DNA of 64,000 nt, from assembly GCA_036898135.1 (NCBI GenBank), contig CM072522.1, positions 3,836,421 to 3,900,420 of the forward strand, read 5' to 3'. Below are positions 1 to 10,163 of the stretch, piece after piece. Position 1 is the stretch's first letter. The number at the start of each line of letters is the position of its first letter. The DNA comes from Oncomelania hupensis. Lineage: Eukaryota; Mollusca; Gastropoda; Littorinimorpha; Pomatiopsidae. The notes under the pieces were generated by a model, which had not been told where the DNA came from, did no database searches, and worked only from the letters and a program-made list of their open reading frames with translations. The translations under genes were made by a program, and so were the position numbers.

Positions 1-778
1 TGGCGTTCGAAAATTCCTGTTTCTTAGCACGCAACTGAACCTCAGACAGGTTAGAAAACATACTCCAGTTAGCTTGTTTCAGTTTCCACCTGCCATGAGT
101 TTGCTCAAGGTTGTCTGAATCATGTTTTAATAAAACCGGAAAATGGTCACTGCCATGGAGATCTTCTAAAACTGTCCATTTAAAATCCAAAAGTAAAGAG
201 GGATCACAGATTGATATATCAATGTGGGACAAAGAAGCAGTTCTTGAACAGGAAAAAGTTGGAGCACCTTCGTTCAAAGTTACTAGATTTAACGAGTCTA
301 AAATGTCTTCAATTATTTTCCCCTGAGAATCGGTACGATCGCTACCCCACAGGGGAGAGCGGCCATTAAAATCTCCCAACAACAAAAAAGGGGTAGGTAA
401 CTGTTGAATCAAATTCTCGAGGTTATTTTTGTTTACAGTTATGGATGGGGTCAAATATATAGAACAAACTGTGAGGGATTTAAAAAAAGATACTCTAGCT
501 GCAACTGCGGGTAAACTTGTATTCAGTGAAATTGGGTTAAAGGGGACGTTTCTATCAATAAAGAGTGAAACGCCTCTAGAAGATAGACAATCAATAGACG
601 AATAACCAGTAATATTTATAATCTGTTTCTCTGACAGGAGAGTTTCCTGAAGGGCCAACACTTCAGGTCGATGCTCTGTCAGCAGACAGCAGAGCTCCTC
701 ATAATTTGCCCTTATCCCTCGGATGTTCCATTGTAAAATGGACATAAAAATGAAGTAAAAGAATGCTAAAATTTTCAT
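1..778 (-). CDS. ORF2 N-terminus, AP-like endonuclease domain (partial)
   Basis: The start of the LINE ORF2 polyprotein, of which about 259 residues are inside the window. It codes for the apurinic/apyrimidinic-type endonuclease that nicks target DNA. The ATG at 778 is chosen because it follows the ORF1 stop by 14 bases; a GTG lies slightly upstream in the same frame at 790. The segment aligns base for base with copy B at a fixed offset, with substitutions only, for example a Gln to Asp change in the residues before RNVP. Reverse transcriptase and RNase H would lie beyond the left edge, so coding capacity of the whole frame cannot be judged. Confidence 0.75.
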   Translation of the reverse strand, partial: MKILAFFYFIFMSILQWNIRGIRANYEELCCLLTEHRPEVLALQETLLSEKQIINITGYSSIDCLSSRGVSLFIDRNVPFNPISLNTSLPAVAARVSFFKSLTVCSIYLTPSITVNKNNLENLIQQLPTPFLLLGDFNGRSPLWGSDRTDSQGKIIEDILDSLNLVTLNEGAPTFSCSRTASLSHIDISICDPSLLLDFKWTVLEDLHGSDHFPVLLKHDSDNLEQTHGRWKLKQANWSMFSNLSEVQLRAKKQEFSNA

Positions 779-792
779 CTCCGAGAGCACAA

Positions 793-2247
793 TTACGTCT
801 CTTTATCTTTTGGACCCTCGTCCATCTCTTCATGTTCCATCAACCCCCCGAAACGGTTCTCCGTTTCGAGAGGCTGATGGTGCTTGGAAGAAAGGGGTCC
901 GGGCCTTTGATTTTTTGTCAAAGCCCCGGAACCCGAACTGCCAGCGGACTTCTTCCCCTTCTCCCCAGCACCAGATTTTATATCTTCCTTCTCTCTCTCA
1001 CCCCTTCCAACCTTTCCCTCTCCTCCTCTGACGCTCCTCTGTTGAGCAACTAAAATTTTGGCCGCCTCTGCGACTGCCCGATCGCTAAAACCTGCCGATG
1101 GTGCGGCAGCCTGAGGCATAACCTCCTTCGCGGCAGGTGTGACGGCTTTTGGCACGGCCGTCTGCGTGCTTGGAGTGACGGTTTTTGACGTGGCCGTCTG
1201 CACGTTCTCCAATGTGTTCAATGGGGCTGGAGAGACCCCCCTCTGACTAAACGCTGTGAGCATTTTTTCAAGACTATCCATTCGTTTGCATAACGCTTCC
1301 AAGATCTGACTCATCTTATTCATACAGGTTTCCATCGCTCGATGTGTAGTAGACTCCACAAGAGGCGTGGAACCTGCCACCGATGCAAAGGATCTTTCTG
1401 AAGTAATGGGTCTCTTTTCCAGCACTTTCTTTCTGGCGTCCCCGAAGGAGCACCCCTCAGTGGCCCGTATCTTTTGAATTTCAAGCTCCAACTGCCACTG
1501 AGGGCAGTCTTTGGAGCTGGAAGAGTGCTGCCCCGCGCAATTGACACAGCATATGGGGTCTTTACATTCACCGTCGTGTTTGTCTTTGGCGCACTCTCTG
1601 CAAGTTTCTTTGTTTTTGCAGGACTTGCTACCGTGGCCAAACCTTTGGCAGCGGTAGCATCGCAAAGGCGAAGGTGTGAAAGGGGTAACCTTCACTCTGA
1701 GATATCCCACCCTGATTGACTCGGGCAACTTGGCCATCGCAAAAGTCACAAAAAGAGTATTATTTGGGATACGTTTAGATCCCTTGGTGACATACCCTCT
1801 GTACAGCTGTGACCCCCTGGCTGGAGAGCTCTTCACGGATTTCTAAATCGGACATTTCAATCAATTCCTGGCATCGGATGACTCCCTTGGAGGAATTCAA
1901 CCGTCCATGTACAAAACTTTGATTTGTCTGTCAACAAAGACGGTCAAATTCCTCTTTAGCAGACAATCCGGCGCCCGTTTGGTTGAGCACTCCACCAGAT
2001 AGGCCCCAGATCTAAGTTTTCTCACATCTTTGAAACCACCCGTTGAAATGGATTGAAAACCTTTGTGGATCGCAAACGGGGACAGCTTGCCAAGTGGCAG
2101 AGCCGAATCCGTCCCTTCCACAACCAAAAAACGAGGCCAGGCCCCATCCACCCCCGATGCACAAGCTTTCTGTCGTATGTCCATATCACTGTCCGTGTCC
2201 GAGTCTGGTCCGTCATCACGTAGTCGTCTTTTATTAGTAGAAGCCAT
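793..2247 (-). pseudogene. ORF1 gag-like zinc-knuckle protein with two frameshifts
   Basis: The RNA-binding ORF1 protein of copy A, starting at the ATG at 2247. Three cysteine-histidine knuckles are visible: CYRCQRFGHGSKSC (CX2CX4HX4C), CRECAKDKHDGEC and a third beginning CVNCAGQH. ORF1 proteins of I and jockey elements coat the RNA in ribonucleoprotein particles. Compared with the intact ORF1 of copy B there is a one-base deletion near 1912 and a two-base deletion near 1793, which together restore frame but scramble about 40 codons between them. The C-terminal third is low in complexity and rich in Ser, Pro, Thr and Gly. The stop lies two bases before the GTG that opens the ORF2 frame. Confidence 0.8.
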
Positions 2248-2881
2248 GATTTTAAAGTAAGAATTCATCCCCCCTGCTCCCCACCCACCACGGAGTCCAA
2301 CAAGGGGATGCGTCCAAGCGGAAAATCCAGCAAGGGAGCGCACCAGGGCTACAGGGGGGATATACACCCAGACAATCCCACACTGCCACTATGGTTTTGT
2401 TCAAGTTTGACCCATGAGCCGCAGCCTTCTAGCAGAGCTAGGGCAATACACGACCAGCCGCTTGACTGACGCGGGCCACGCCACCCTCCCGTCTAGGAGA
2501 AGTCCGGGCCAAAGAGGTGTTTTAGTGTGAGGGACCGCAGTCCCTCAGTGACCTCAACCTCCAGGATCCCATTCTCCCCCGACACAGGTTGCCCTGCACG
2601 GCAAACGCAGGGGGCCAAGAGAAGGCCACAGAGAAAAAGAAGGGTAGAAAAAGAAGGAATGATGGGGAAAAAGAAGACAGGGAAAGTCCGGTAAGGCAGA
2701 AGAAAGGGAGTCAAAACTGCATAGTATATTGGGAGAATTTAAGGGTGAAGAGAATATAGGTAAAAGGACCAATAAGACAGAAACAAGACAAAAGAGAAGA
2801 AAAAGGAATAGGTAACTTTGTCACCCAGCCAGAGAGAGGCATGGGGTCCACCCCCAGCGCGCGGAGCCGAGCCCGTGGGGG
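2248..2881 (-). promoter_or_regulatory. 5' UTR of I/Nimb-like LINE
   Basis: About 630 bases upstream of ORF1, nearly identical to 56970-57604 and to the derivative at 36357-36910. It is GC-rich at its outer end. Elements of this class carry an internal polymerase II promoter at the 5' end, so this is the likely promoter; no specific motif was proven. The first bases on the transcribed strand are CCCCCACGGGCTC. Confidence 0.6.
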
Positions 2882-4530
2882 CAGAAGAGCAGCGTCGCAG
2901 TGAAGAAAGAGAATTAGAAGAGCAGCGTCGCCGAGAAGAAAGAGAAGAGCGGCGTCAAGAAAGAGAAGAGCAGCGGCAAGAAAGAGAAGCTGAGCGTCAA
3001 TACCAGCTAGAGTTGGCGCGTATTCAAAACAATCAGCATGCGCCACAAGTTATCAGTAACAACAAAGCTCCAAAATTGCCAGCGTTTGTCGACGGGAAGG
3101 ACCAGATCGACAGTTATTTGGCGAGATTTGAAAGGTTTGCCAAAAGCTCTAACTGGCAACCTCAAGACTGGGTGATTCGACTAAGTGCACTTCTGACGGG
3201 GCAAGCACTCGACGTCTACACCAGATTGTCGGACGATGACGCTAAAGACTACGACGTCTTGAAAGAGGCCTTATTGCAGTGCTACAACTTTACAGAGAAG
3301 GGCTACCGTAAACGCTTCCGTGAATGCCGGCCTAAGTCAGACGAGACGCCAAAGCAGTTTGTGGAGCGCCTGTCGTCATATCTACACAAGTGGGTGGAGT
3401 TATCAGGCGAAAGGAAGTCTTACGACAGTCTCCATGACCTGATCGTGAAGGAACAATTTCTCAATGCCTGTCACAAGGACCTAGCGACCCACTTAGAAGA
3501 ACAAAAGCTGCAGACGCTTAAAGATGTGACTGAGGCTGCTGAAAGATATCTCATCGCTCATGGGAAAACCCTGGGGCCACCCAGCGCGACGAAACATTTT
3601 CAGAAGACTGGAAACCATGTGAACCAGATCCAGGGGAGCCAGACGAACCAGAAACAGACGGACCCCACGCCTCCTCCCAGGGAAGGGCATTCAAGAGGCT
3701 GTTTCACCTGCAACGCTACAGACCACAGAGCGGCTAACTGTCCTCAAAACAAAAGTAGCGGACAGCGGGGCAGTACGGACAATGCAGCGGCTGGCAACCG
3801 GCAGAGGCGGTTCTCCAATCAACGGCAAAACAGTAGATCTGACCATCAGGTGTGCGGCGGGAGCGTCATTCTTCCGAGCGAGACCGAGCGCACAGCCACT
3901 CCTGCCGACGTGCAAGAGTGCATGACCGATGGCCAACTTCTCCTTGCCAACGGAAAATCCATCCCCGTCGTCGCCAGCGCAGCTGTGACCGTCCAGAACA
4001 TGCCTGTTTCAAAGGGACGCGTCGGAAATCATGAAGTGACTGTTTTAAGAGACTCTGGCTGCAGTGGGGTCATCGTCAGAGAAGACCTAATCGCTAAAGA
4101 ACAATTCACTGGCGATTCTAAATGGACACTTATGGCCGACAGCAAATGTGTGAGAGCGCCAGTTGCGAAGATTCATGTCAACACCCCTTTCTACATAGGC
4201 GAAGTCGAAGCGGTTTGCCTGAAGAAGCCGCTGTATGATTTGATGAACGGGAACATCGACGGCGCGAGACGACCCGACGACCCCGATCCAGAGTGGAGTC
4301 CTGCCTCAACCCAACGCGTCAAAGTTGTAGAGGAGGATCCATTGCCGTTTCCCGATGGAGACCTTACAGAGCTGCTACGGGACAATGTGGTTGCTCCGGC
4401 TCAGCCCTGCCGACCAGAGATCGTCGGTGCTGTTACTACCAGGGCCCAGGCCAAGAGAGACAAGACGTCTACGCCACTGAAGGTCGCCCTGACAACTCTA
4501 AAGCTGCCATTGTGGACAGAGATAAGCTGA
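2882..4530 (+). pseudogene. Gag-protease part of Gmr1-like element
   Basis: The frame is open from 2818, but its first 21 codons lie in the LINE 5' UTR, so true gag begins at about 2882 and lacks its natural N-terminus. In order: an Arg/Glu/Gln-rich coiled coil (2882-3005), a capsid-like helical region (about 3060-3570) resembling the gag from which vertebrate SCAN domains are thought to derive, a CCHC knuckle CFTCNATDHRAANC (from 3700), and a protease with the active-site motif DSGC at 4051. Gag packages the RNA and the protease matures the polyprotein. The frame ends at 4530 because a C run near 4485 has lost one base; pol continues in the next frame. Confidence 0.8.
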
Positions 4531-5342
4531 TCCAGCTCCAGGAAGCTGATAGTACTTTAAACAAGTACAGGAACCGCCAAGACTACGTGACCAAAGGCAG
4601 TGGTACGGTCTATTTTGAGGTGAAGGCCAAGATCCTGTACCGAATCTTCCAGCACCCGAGGGTCAACGGAGGGAAACCACTACGTCAAGTCTTGGTACCA
4701 TTACCCCTAAGGCGCCAAGTGATGGAAGTAGCTCACGACTCTATCACGGGAGGTCACCTAGGCATCAGGAAGACGTCAGACAGAATCCAGGCGGTGTTCT
4801 ACTGGCCAGGACTTCATGCGGACGTCAGCCGTTTCTGCCGATCATGTGACATTTGCCAGAAGACCATACCTCGAGGAAGGGTTCCTAAAGTACCTATGCA
4901 GAGGATGCCTTTGATCGACAGACCTTTCAAGAGGGTGGCCTCAGACTTAATCGGCGAAATAAGACCTCCGAGTGAAGAAGGTCATCGGTGGGTACTGACT
5001 TTAGTGGACTATGCGACTCGGTACCCAGAAGCAGTGCCACTGAAGAAGATTGACACTGAAACTGTAGCAGAGGCGCTGGTGGACATGTTCAGCAGACTCG
5101 GAGTGCCTGAAGAGATCCTGACAGACCTCGGGACACAGTTCGTCTCTGACTGTATGAAGGAGGTCAACAGACTGCTGAGCATCCGGCATTTGACTACGAC
5201 ACCCTACCATCCAATGTGCAACGGGCTTGTCGAGAAGTTCAATGCTACGCTGAAGTCTACCCTGAAGAAACTGTGCAGCGAGCAGCCCAGACAATGGCAT
5301 CGCTATATCAACGCCTTACTTTTCGCCTACAGAGAAGTACCC
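4485..5342 (+). pseudogene. Integrase of Gmr1-like element
   Basis: Integrase inserts the cDNA into the genome. A zinc-binding HHCC region is visible at about 4733-4860 (motifs AHDSITGGHLG and FCRSCDIC). The catalytic DDE triad follows: Asp in VASDLIG (codon 4944), Asp in ILTDLGTQF (codon 5124) and Glu in GLVEKFN (codon 5232). The last two are separated by 35 residues, the canonical DD35E spacing. The second motif reads TDLGTQF instead of the usual TDQGTQF. The frame differs by one base from both gag-protease and the downstream part; an extra C near 5342 returns it to the gag frame, so the two indels compensate each other. Confidence 0.85.
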
Positions 5343-6160
5343 GCAGGAGTCCACCGGCTTTTCTCCGTTCGAGCTGCTGTACGGAAGAACCATCCGAGGG
5401 CCGATGCACATCCTAAAAGAACTGTGGACGAAAGAAGTAGAGACCCCAGAGGTGAAGAACAGCTACCAGTACGTGTTTGAGCTACGGGAGAAGCTGGAGC
5501 AGACTCTCGAGATAGCAAGAGAAAACCTGAAGAAGTCCCAGGACTGTGGAAAGCACTACTATGATCGTAGGGCTGTGAACAGGAAGTTTAAACCTGGCAA
5601 CAAAGTGCTGGTGCTGCTACCTACTGATCACAATAAGTTGCTGATGCAGTGGAAAGGCCCGTACGAAGTGGAGACCGTGGTGGGAATCAACGACTACAAG
5701 GTGAAGGTCGGCCAGCATTCCAAGATATACCACGCCAACCTCCTTAAGCTGTACGTGGAAAGGCCATCAGAGACTGTGCATGCAGCCACAGCAGCTGTGA
5801 CCGACGACAGCTTTGACAGCGAAGAACTGTTGGAACTGGGAGACTTCCACAGCAAAGAAGGCATCGATGATGCTAAGCTAGGACCAAGCTTGACGGAAGG
5901 TCAAAAGATGGAGCTCAAGGACCTTATGGGCGGGTTTCCCCACAACTTCAGCGATGTCCCTGGCTCTACAACTTTGGTCGAACACGAAGTCCACCTCACT
6001 TCGAATATCCCTGTTCGATCCAAGCCCTTCCCGATCCCTTTCAAGGCCCGTGAATCCTTGAAGAAAGACATCGATGAGATGCTGAAGATGGGCATCATCA
6101 GGGAGTCCAGTTCCCCCTACGCGTCCCCTGTCGTGGTCGTGAAGAAGAAGGACGGGAGCA
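5343..6160 (+). pseudogene. Integrase C-terminus (GPY/F) and truncated reverse transcriptase
   Basis: After the frameshift near 5342 the frame carries the integrase C-terminal region, including a GPY/F module (KGPYEVETV, then IYHANLLKLY, about 5656-5760). Next comes a linker and the start of a Ty3/gypsy reverse transcriptase (VEHEVHL, then SPYASPVVVVKKKDGS, up to about 6156). The catalytic YADD, RNase H and 3' LTR are absent because LINE copy B starts at 6161, directly after DGS. The position of these domains downstream of integrase is the key evidence for Gmr1-type order. The apparent reading frame continues into LINE 3' UTR to 6324, but that tail is not gypsy sequence. Confidence 0.8.
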
Positions 6161-6432
6161 ATACAATACAATACAAGGTTATTGCTTTAGGTCCAGCGGA
6201 CTCTTCCGAGCCAAATCAGGACCAGAGAGACGTTATCTTAAAATATTATAAAATGATTCAAGTCTTAAAAAACATGCCTGTTACTCTTAAATACACAAAC
6301 AAACTTTCACATGACGCCTCTTGAAGAGACTTCTTTAAAACTGATGTATTAAAAATATATTCTCTTTCTTCAATCAAATCACTAAATTCAGTCCTAATAA
6401 AATCCAAACTAAACAAAACATGTCGATACAAT

Positions 6433-9400
6433 TTATATGCGATAGAACAAACCAACATCATGTAAAAATTGAAACAGATGTTGACCATTACATACTTTAA
6501 AAATCTCTTTGAAAGGTATGGAACCAAAATATGTTTCCCTTTCCTCAATCAAATCAGCACATTCAGACATAAAATGGCGAACAGAAAAAGATTGATCACA
6601 TGCAAAGCACCATGGTGGTTCTTCTCCTTTTAAAAGAAAACTGTGGGTGACATAAGTATGCCCAATATGAAGGCGAGATAACACTGTTTCTTCTTTGCGA
6701 GTGGATGCAAAGTTAGGCAAAGAAGTGGACAAATCGGGAAGAATATGAAATAATTTGTTGTTGACATGGCTAGACCAGTCAGTCTGCCACAATCGTTTAC
6801 AATAAGATCCAGTCATACAACGTAGGTCAGAGTAAGGAACAAACTGGAAAATCTCTGGAGGGAAATCAAGATGCAGAGCATCTTTAGCCGCCCTGTCTAC
6901 TGCAATATTGCCGCGGATGCCCATGTGACCAGGGACCCACATAAAAACTATCTTTTTACCCTCAGAAACAAGTTGTGTATGGAGGTCATGGATCTCTGCC
7001 AGAAAAGGGTGTGATATCTTTCTCATGGAAAGAGCCTGAAGTGCTGACAATGAATCAGACATGATTAAAAATGAGGTTCTTTTGGATTGATAAACTTGTT
7101 TCAGAGCTAAATGAATTGCCTTGAGCTCAGCTGTATAAACAGAACAAAAATCAGGTAAACGCTGTTGCAAAGGCTGGTCTAAGTGTCTCCCAGAGACCGA
7201 CGCAGCAGCAACTGAATCTCCTTTCTTTGACCCGTCTGTAAAAAGTTGTTCATATCCTGGGTATAAAGCACACTGTTCTAAATAAAGTTGGTTATATACT
7301 GTTTCGGATGTATTGTTTTTAAGGAAAGCGGACAACTGCCAATTAATGTTTGGGATACATAATTTCCATGGGGGAGCTTCAGTCCGAAGTTCATCGTCGT
7401 TGATGGAAGCAACATCAATGCCTGCTTTTTCCAGATGAGCTTGCATTCTGATGCCAAACGGAGGAATTGTGTTAGGTTTGGCTTCAAATTTCTTAACAAA
7501 ATCTGGGTTGAAAACACAGTCATAAGCAGGGTTCATAGGATCAGTTTTTAATTTTAAATAGTAATTCATTGACAATTTTGTACGTCTCAGCTCCAGCGGG
7601 GGTTCGTTAGCTTCCACGTAAAGGCTTTCACAAGGGGAAGTGCGAAACGCACCCAAAGCAATGCGTAGTGCCTGATGAGCAACTGGATCTAGCATCTTAA
7701 GATAAGATTTTCTAGCAGAACCATAAACAATGCAACCATAGTCTAACTTGGATCTAATTAAAGAACGATATAACAGCAATAAAGTTTTTTTGTCAGCACC
7801 CCAGTCTGTACCACTGATAACCTTGAGCAAATTGCAGGCCTGTTGACATTTAGTTTTCAAACTTTTTAGATGAGGAATGAAAGATAGCTTTTGATCAAAA
7901 ATAACACCCAAAAATTTGACTTGTTGGACCGCCTTTAGTGGAGTTTTATTGAGGAGAATATTAGGGTCTTGAATAATTCCCCGGTGCTGGGAAAAGTGAA
8001 TACATTCAGTTTTTGCTTCAGAAAATTTAAAACCATTTTGTAAAACCCAGTCTTCAACGGCCTTGACACATAACTGTAGCTGACGTTCTGCAGATGCCAA
8101 AGTTTTACCTTTGGCTACCAATGCAAAATCGTCGACAAATAAAGAATTGTCAATTCCCCGTTTAACGGAACGAACAATGTTATTTATTTTAATATTAAAC
8201 AGCAAGGGAGACAAGATGCTACCCTGAGGCACTCCCATCTCCTGTTCCCTCATATCTGACAAAGATCCTCCAACCTTAACCTGAAAGAGTCTGTCCGTTA
8301 GAAAATTGGATATAAACAGAGGTAAATGTCCCTTCAAACCCATTTCTTGTAAATCTGAAAGAATGCCATATTTCCATGTGGTATCATAAGCTTTTTCCAA
8401 ATCAAACATGATGGCAACGACATGTTCACCCTGGACGAACGCGTTACGGATAAAAGTTTCCAGTCGCACCAGGTGGTCAACAGTACTTCGACCACTTCGA
8501 AAGCCACACTGAGTGTTGGATAAAATATTATTTGATTCTAGATACCACAGTAAGCGAGAATAAACCATTCTTTCTAGCGTCTTGCATAAGCAAGACGTTA
8601 AGGCTATTGCTCTATAGTTTGTCGGGTTAGTATGGTCCTTGCCAGGTTTAGGGATGGGTACAATAATGGCCTTTCTCCAGGAGGGAGGAAAGGTGCCAGT
8701 GATCCAGAGCTGATTGAAGATGTCCAGCAGTTGAGACCGTGAGTACCTTGTTAAATGTCTGAGAAATTGATAATGTACATCATCCGGTCCAACTGCTGAA
8801 TCTGCACTTTTGTTAATTGCATCGTCAAACTCGACTAATGAAAACGGAATGTTGTAATCTTCAGAATTATCGGAGGTAAAATTTAACTGTTGTTTTTCTT
8901 TACGGGTTTTAACTGTTTGAAAAGGGACAGAATAATTTTCAGAGGAAGAATTTGCAGCAAAAGAAGCCAAAAGATCAGCTACTAATTTTTTATCTCCGAT
9001 TACGTCACCCTGCACAGTAAGGCATGGGCTCACCTGTTTGTTACTTCTATTTTTGAGTTTGCGGACTACTTTCCACACCTTCGACAGTTTCGCTTTCGAA
9101 TTAAGCGTGGAGCAGAAACCTCTCCACGATTCCCTTCTCTTTCGTTTGAAGAGCTGTCGGCATTGCGCTCGCAAACGTTGGTGGTTTTGTTTATTTTCAG
9201 TGCTTGGGTGTAAAAACATAGTTCTTAAAGCTTTTTTACGAGCTTGCTGAAGTTTTCTACATTCATCGTCAAACCAGGGTTTTTTAAGTGTGTGAGGGTT
9301 TGACGAAGTTTGCGGGATGGACTCCTTGGCACTGTTAATAACTATGTCAGTGTAAAGCTGTATTGGATCTAAGGCATTTGAAAATTCCTGTTTCTTAGCA

Positions 9401-10149
9401 CGTAGCTGGGCCTCAGACAGGTTAGAAAACAGACTCCAGTTAGCTTGTTTCAGTTTCCACCTGCCATGAGTTTGCTCAAGGTTATCTGAATCATGTTTTA
9501 ATAAAACCGGGAAATGGTCGCTGCCATGGAGATCTTCTAAAACTGTCCATTTAAAATCCAAAAGTAACGAGGGATCACAGATTGATATATCAATGTGGGA
9601 CAAAGAAGCAGTTCTTGAACAGGAAAAAGTTGGAGCACCCTCGTTTAAAGTCACTAGATTTAACGAGTCTAAAATGTCTTCAATTATTTTCCCCTGAGAA
9701 TCGGTACGATCGCTACCCCACAGGGGAGAGCGTCCATTAAAATCGCCCAACAACAAAAAAGGGGTAGGTAACTGTTGAATCAAATTCTCAAGGTCATTTT
9801 TGTTTACAATTATGGATGGTGTCAAATATAGAGAACAAACTGTGAGGGATTTAAAAAAAGATACTCTAGCTGCAACTGCGGGTAGACTTGTATTCAGTGA
9901 AATTGGGTTAAATGGGACGTTTCTTTGAATAAAGAGTGAAACGCCTCTACAAGATAGACAATCAATAGACGAATAACCAGTAATATTTATAATCTGTTTC
10001 TCTGACAGGAGAGTTTCCTGAAGGGCCAACACTTCAGGTCGATGCTCTGTCAGCAGACAGCAGAGCTCCTCATAATTTGCCCTTATCCCTCGGATGTTCC
10101 ATTGTAAAATGGACATAAAAATGAAGTAAAAGAATGCTAAAATTTTCAT
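6433..10149 (-). CDS. ORF2: endonuclease, reverse transcriptase, RNase H
   Basis: A 1238-residue LINE polyprotein counted from the ATG at 10149. It nicks genomic DNA and copies the element RNA onto it. AP-endonuclease motifs are in the first 230 residues (QWNIRG, LLLGDFNGRSPLWGS, SDHFPVLL). Reverse transcriptase spans about 430-740 with FRSGRSTVDHL, FDLEKAYDTTW, MGVPQGSILSPLLFN and the active site FVDD, where most LINEs have YADD or FADD. RNase H lies at about 970-1090 with the four acidic residues in TDGSKKGD, YTAELKAIHLAL, IMSDSLSALQAL and GNIAVDRAAK. A C-terminal CX2CX7HX4C knuckle begins CFACDQSF. Compared with copy D it lacks one Ser codon in an LASSFAANSS stretch. No stop or frameshift is seen. 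Confidence 0.9.
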   Translation of the reverse strand: MKILAFFYFIFMSILQWNIRGIRANYEELCCLLTEHRPEVLALQETLLSEKQIINITGYSSIDCLSCRGVSLFIQRNVPFNPISLNTSLPAVAARVSFFKSLTVCSLYLTPSIIVNKNDLENLIQQLPTPFLLLGDFNGRSPLWGSDRTDSQGKIIEDILDSLNLVTLNEGAPTFSCSRTASLSHIDISICDPSLLLDFKWTVLEDLHGSDHFPVLLKHDSDNLEQTHGRWKLKQANWSLFSNLSEAQLRAKKQEFSNALDPIQLYTDIVINSAKESIPQTSSNPHTLKKPWFDDECRKLQQARKKALRTMFLHPSTENKQNHQRLRAQCRQLFKRKRRESWRGFCSTLNSKAKLSKVWKVVRKLKNRSNKQVSPCLTVQGDVIGDKKLVADLLASFAANSSSENYSVPFQTVKTRKEKQQLNFTSDNSEDYNIPFSLVEFDDAINKSADSAVGPDDVHYQFLRHLTRYSRSQLLDIFNQLWITGTFPPSWRKAIIVPIPKPGKDHTNPTNYRAIALTSCLCKTLERMVYSRLLWYLESNNILSNTQCGFRSGRSTVDHLVRLETFIRNAFVQGEHVVAIMFDLEKAYDTTWKYGILSDLQEMGLKGHLPLFISNFLTDRLFQVKVGGSLSDMREQEMGVPQGSILSPLLFNIKINNIVRSVKRGIDNSLFVDDFALVAKGKTLASAERQLQLCVKAVEDWVLQNGFKFSEAKTECIHFSQHRGIIQDPNILLNKTPLKAVQQVKFLGVIFDQKLSFIPHLKSLKTKCQQACNLLKVISGTDWGADKKTLLLLYRSLIRSKLDYGCIVYGSARKSYLKMLDPVAHQALRIALGAFRTSPCESLYVEANEPPLELRRTKLSMNYYLKLKTDPMNPAYDCVFNPDFVKKFEAKPNTIPPFGIRMQAHLEKAGIDVASINDDELRTEAPPWKLCIPNINWQLSAFLKNNTSETVYNQLYLEQCALYPGYEQLFTDGSKKGDSVAAASVSGRHLDQPLQQRLPDFCSVYTAELKAIHLALKQVYQSKRTSFLIMSDSLSALQALSMRKISHPFLAEIHDLHTQLVSEGKKIVFMWVPGHMGIRGNIAVDRAAKDALHLDFPPEIFQFVPYSDLRCMTGSYCKRLWQTDWSSHVNNKLFHILPDLSTSLPNFASTRKEETVLSRLHIGHTYVTHSFLLKGEEPPWCFACDQSFSVRHFMSECADLIEERETYFGSIPFKEIFKVCNGQHLFQFLHDVGLFYRI

Positions 10150-10163
10150 CTCCGAGAGCACAA

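Larger units (their letters stand above)
1..2881 (-). mobile_element. I/Nimb-like LINE copy A, cut by window edge
   Basis: A minus-strand non-LTR retrotransposon of the RNase H-bearing I group. From its 5' end at 2881 it shows a 5' UTR, ORF1 and the first quarter of ORF2; the rest lies outside the window. The 5' end is fixed by comparison: the same terminal sequence (plus-strand end GAGCCCGTGGGGG) stops at 2881, 36910 and about 57603, each time next to unrelated DNA. Here the neighbour is the gag of a Ty3/gypsy element, so copy A inserted into that element antisense to it. ORF1 carries two frameshifts, so the copy is probably dead. The aligned ORF2 segment keeps constant spacing with copy B and shows no net insertion or deletion. 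Confidence 0.85.
2882..6160 (+). mobile_element. Ty3/gypsy element with Gmr1-type domain order, copy 1
   Basis: Internal part of an LTR retrotransposon on the plus strand: gag with a charged coiled coil and CCHC knuckle, aspartic protease, integrase, GPY/F module, then reverse transcriptase. Integrase before reverse transcriptase is the reverse of normal Ty3/gypsy order and matches the Gmr1-like group described from deuterostomes. Both LTRs are missing: the left side is cut by LINE copy A at 2881 and the right side by LINE copy B at about 6160, just inside reverse transcriptase. Two single-base indels in C runs break the frame. The right-hand remainder does not resume at 11816, so sequence was lost or rearranged there. 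Confidence 0.85.

Noticed and set aside
2818..2881. Natural N-terminus of gag in gypsy copy 1
   Set aside because: These bases match the LINE 5' UTR at 57540-57603; gypsy copy 2 shows the real gag start MGDFWQKG.
6161..6324. Continuation of reverse transcriptase to 6324
   Set aside because: The sequence after 6160 is LINE 3' UTR and tail, identical in kind to 51502-51660; the open frame is chance.
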